Source: Proteromonas lacertae (lineage: Eukaryota > Sar > Bigyra > Opalinata > Proteromonadidae). From it: 30,955 nucleotides of DNA. Positions 27,998 through 30,955 of the stretch are shown here, piece by piece (within the stretch, counting starts at the first letter, position 1; each line of letters starts with the position of its first letter). A program made the position numbers and the translations under genes. A model generated the notes under the pieces. It saw nothing but the letters and a program-made list of their open reading frames with translations. It ran no database searches and was not told the origin of the DNA. The stretch lies in the NCBI GenBank assembly GCA_002245135.1, contig NGBS01000060.1:1-30955 (forward strand), read 5' to 3'.

Positions 27998-28408
27998 TTA
28001 AGCATTGTCCTCGGTAAAGTCTTCCTCCGGTGATTCCTCCTCCTCCTTCTCCGAGGAGGAGGAGGAATCGTCAGAGGAAGACTCCTTGCCCTTGTTGAGT
28101 CTGCGTCTCTTATCCTTCAAGTAGCTTCCTAGAGATGCTTTTCTCTTAATTGAATTGCCTACAAGGTACACTTCGTTCTCTTGCTCATTGTCAGTGTCTT
28201 CACTTCCTAAGTCGATCGATCGGTCATCTTCACTGGAACTATTATCGTCGGTGGATTCATCCTCGGGATGATCGTATTGACGGCTCACGTCATAGTAGTT
28301 GCTATTCCTTCTAAGGTCCTTGATCGATGGGAACCTTGCATCAATATAAAGGATCTTCTGACCATCATCTTGAGTGACTTCCCTTACAAGGATATAAGTC
28401 GTCTTCAT
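27998..28408 (-). CDS. acidic Ser-rich nuclear-type protein, right-arm copy
   Basis: The translation is identical to the 136-residue product at 19,092-19,502, with the basic cluster between two acidic Ser-rich tracts. The 37-bp segment 28,239-28,275 is the exact match of the orphan fragment at 11,887. Its 3' end faces the 73-bp repeat, as in the left arm. Confidence 0.5.
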   Translation of the reverse strand: MKTTYILVREVTQDDGQKILYIDARFPSIKDLRRNSNYYDVSRQYDHPEDESTDDNSSSEDDRSIDLGSEDTDNEQENEVYLVGNSIKRKASLGSYLKDKRRRLNKGKESSSDDSSSSSEKEEEESPEEDFTEDNA

Positions 28409-28585
28409 CGTCTTTGCTTATAATGTTATCTCCAAGGAATAAAATAAATGATCGTTAAGCACCTCCCGAAGACTACATCGGTAAGTAAGTAAAGTACCTG
28501 GGTTATGTTTATAAGCTAGTTACCGATGCAATGACAACTCCAAGGATGATCATATGGTAAGATGAGTACCTCGTGAAACTTGAGA

Positions 28586-29011
28586 TCAAACTTCTTCATC
28601 TATCCGTAATCGATCCATTGCATACTCCAGCTCCAGGTCAATGAGTCGATGCCTTAAGTCTCTTATCGATGCATCTTGTCCAAGACAACTCTCCATGCTA
28701 ATCTTCTCGCAAGTATCCAAGAGGATGTAAGCCTTTCCAAAGCTACTACTGATGATCTCGTCTTTACAATAACGAGAGATTACTTCATCGTAGAGTATAC
28801 GTGCTTCTCCACTGACCAGGGAATGATAGATCTGCTCGGCCCTGTTCATCCACATCTCTAACACTTGCCTTTCATTCTCTGATGGTAACTTCTGGTAGTT
28901 GTTATCGCTTGGGCAATCTACGGTCTGGAGTAAGTTGTTACCGATGGCTTCCATTGATAAGTAATTGCGGGTGATTGTAAGTAGCTCTTTGAATGATAAG
29001 GAAAAGACCAA
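28586..29011 (-). CDS. unknown helical protein, right-arm copy
   Basis: The translation is identical to the 141-residue helical product at 18,489-18,914. It follows the polymerase remnant on the minus strand in the same order and spacing. Confidence 0.5.
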   Translation of the reverse strand: MVFSLSFKELLTITRNYLSMEAIGNNLLQTVDCPSDNNYQKLPSENERQVLEMWMNRAEQIYHSLVSGEARILYDEVISRYCKDEIISSSFGKAYILLDTCEKISMESCLGQDASIRDLRHRLIDLELEYAMDRLRIDEEV

Positions 29012-29159
29012 CTAGCTATCTCCGATGATTCTTACTCCGGTGACTTTACAAGTACCCTAAACACACGTTGATAGTAAAAGCTATGAGTTTATGCGTGTTA
29101 CTGATCTCACCACAACTCATTGAAATCATCATCATCATCCTCTTGATCCTTCGGTAGTA

Positions 29160-30955
29160 TTAAGTAGTGCCCATAAGGCAATGTTCTAATGTGATCTTAT
29201 TATCAAAGGTAGTGAAGACTATCTTGGTGGTTTCTACGGTGTAGATGTGCTGATCAAGGTGTCGGAAGTTCCTGGTCATACAATTCATATCCTCCATGGG
29301 TAGCATGTTGAAGAGAGTCTTGAAGTAGACATCAAAGTTCTTCTGTTCTCTTAAGGCCTTGTTGAGTCCCTTTGCACGGCTATCACATTCCACGTAGACG
29401 GAAGAAGCTTCACTCTTCTCGTAAGCATACATCTTTGGTTAAATCCCGACTAACTGAGTGATCGTATAAAGCTTACCGTTCTTGTTCTCTCCACATTTCA
29501 ATAAGTTCAACTTGCCAGTGTCCTTGTAATTGTCATAGATGATTCCTCTATCCCTTAAGATGTCAACGTTGAGATTGCCAGTGTCCATCATCCTCATGAA
29601 CTGCTTATGCTCCATAATATCTCCATAGATGTCTTCAGTCTGACACTTGTAAAGCAAGGAGTCGGTATCAATCATAAGTTACTTCAAGGACGATCCATAC
29701 AAGGGATAGAGAACATCGTACCAGAACCTTTGCATCTTCAACTTCGATAAGCATAAGATGGATGTACCAAGGAAGATAGGCATGTCAATGAAGCAGGCGG
29801 ACTTATTGAAATAACATAATCGTAGATCTGGATTTTCTTCATCTAAGTTCTTGAAGGTATCGAACCAGTTGCTGCTAGCGTACTTTTTGATGGTCTTCTC
29901 GGAGCAGGCTATCTTGATGCTGGATCGTCTTTCCTTACGCTCACAGCTCTTGCCATAGATGGAGTTCAACAATAGCTTATAAGTATCACTATCGGCAGTA
30001 CGATTACTCTTCTTCGCATCTACTCGGTATCGAATCATATCATACACAAAGGTCTTCATCAGAGGTTCTTCGGTGAACTCCAACACACGATGGACACCTT
30101 GTATCTTATAACCTTGTTCAACTGCATACTTAAGTGCCTGGTAATGGATTACGTAATTTTTCTTAGGGTAAGATCGCAGATCAACTTCTCGGTCTTTACC
30201 TTCATGGCCATCTTACCATCCTCTGTTGTTAGCACCAATCCATACTCTTGAGCTAATGCCTGCTGAGTCGGTGATAGCTGATCGTAAGCGATTGTATTTC
30301 GTTCTGGAACAAAGGATACTCCTTGAACTTATCATGAAGCTCTCTCGGACACTCGATATCGACTTCAAGAAAGTATCCTTTACCTGGCTCCTTGAACTCC
30401 TTCATAGACATGTCATCGTAATAAGGTTTCGAGAGGATCTCTTGAATGACTTCATCGGTCGTGGCAATGAACTTGAAATCTCCACACGGTAACTTGCTGG
30501 AGGACATCGTGGATGGGTATAAGCTATTGTAGTCATTGTACATGATATAAGTAGAAGGCTCCGATGGATCGTAGTTGTTCTGATACTTGTTGTTACTAGT
30601 GCTATACTTTTCACTTCCCATAGATGAGATACCTCCGTAAAGGCCAGCTATGAAGAAGTCGTAGATGTTTTCTTCGGAGATCAAGGGATGCTGATGTGCT
30701 CATGCTGGAGGAATGCATCCCACGATAAACTAGGACCAGAGATGTACCAGGCTGGATCTAACTGGAACCCTCCGAGGATGACATTACGGAAGTTCTCAAA
30801 GACACTTGCAAGGATGCCATATCGACGGCTAAGTAAGCATGTTGTAATCACCTAAGGACTGACACTTGAACTTCTTAAACACTTCACAGGCAAAGTTGTG
30901 CTCCCATTGATTCCTTCATATTGAGCTCAGAGTAGAAAGCTTCTTGTGGTGGAAA
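29160..30955 (-). pseudogene. family B DNA polymerase, right-arm copy, partial and broken
   Basis: This is the mirror of the polymerase 3' part: motif C 'IDTDS' near 29,658-29,672, motif B 'NSIYGK' near 29,949-29,966, and motif A 'NDYNSLYPS' near 30,511-30,537, all on the minus strand. It runs off the right edge. It shares the interruptions of the left copy and shows a few more of its own in the outer part, so at least some change came after the duplication, or that end is less well sequenced. It is treated as a fossil. Confidence 0.8.

Larger units (their letters stand above)
24283..30955. repeat. right arm of the giant inverted repeat
   Basis: This is the reverse complement of 23,217 down to 16,540. 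It is almost identical over the inner part, with a few more small differences in the outer ~1.3 kb, and it is cut by the window end, so its true length is unknown. Every gene and non-coding repeat of the left arm recurs here in the opposite orientation. Confidence 0.95.

Noticed and set aside
16540-30955. LTR or retrovirus-type terminal repeats
   Set aside because: The long repeat is inverted, not direct, and carries a family B DNA polymerase, not reverse transcriptase.
1-30955. CRISPR array, rRNA, bacterial operon structure
   Set aside because: No regularly spaced short direct repeats, no rRNA-like sequence, and the genes lack ribosome-binding sites while showing TATA boxes and probable introns.

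Overview
The window reads as eukaryotic DNA carrying two virus-like elements of the Polinton/Maverick kind around one host-type gene. The left 11.9 kb is very A+T-rich, with Asn and Glu/Lys tracts, TATA-like boxes and apparent short AT-rich introns. The rest is clearly richer in G+C. An early-diverging fungus (for example an arbuscular mycorrhizal fungus) would fit the A+T richness, the Crinkler-type NTPase and the Polintons. This host guess is inference; the sequence does not prove it.

1-5,852: part of an A+T-rich Polinton-like element. It holds a broken major-capsid-like gene running off the left edge (-), two small unknown frames (+), a retroviral-type integrase (+), and four minus-strand small or accessory frames: a proline-rich coiled-coil protein, a one-pass membrane protein, a four-cysteine zinc-finger protein and a small acidic protein. 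5,853-6,577 is a gene-free stretch with a nested stem structure and a TATA box.

6,578-11,640: one long plus-strand gene, best read as spliced. It has two P-loop NTPase domains of the Crinkler/RHS effector type, one at each end, with a four-cysteine zinc ribbon and a low-complexity linker between them. I infer that it is a host gene or a host-captured effector.

11,887-30,955: a second, G+C-richer Polinton fossil. It begins with a rearranged boundary (a 37-bp orphan gene fragment, a ~48-bp-arm hairpin and a 73-bp repeat). Then come broken helical frames, a broken protein-primed family B DNA polymerase (14,653-18,340), two small frames, and three tandem, mutually related genes behind repeated upstream regions.

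The dominant feature is an inverted duplication. 16,540-23,217 is repeated as its reverse complement at 24,283-30,955 around a single-copy 1,065-bp centre, so the polymerase 3' part and all downstream genes appear twice, head to head. The arms are nearly identical, and the right arm runs off the window. This is either a very recent palindromic duplication or a fold-back artefact of amplification or assembly, and raw reads would decide. Coding frames in this element are interrupted in several places, the interruptions are largely shared by both arms, and the element is treated as a fossil.
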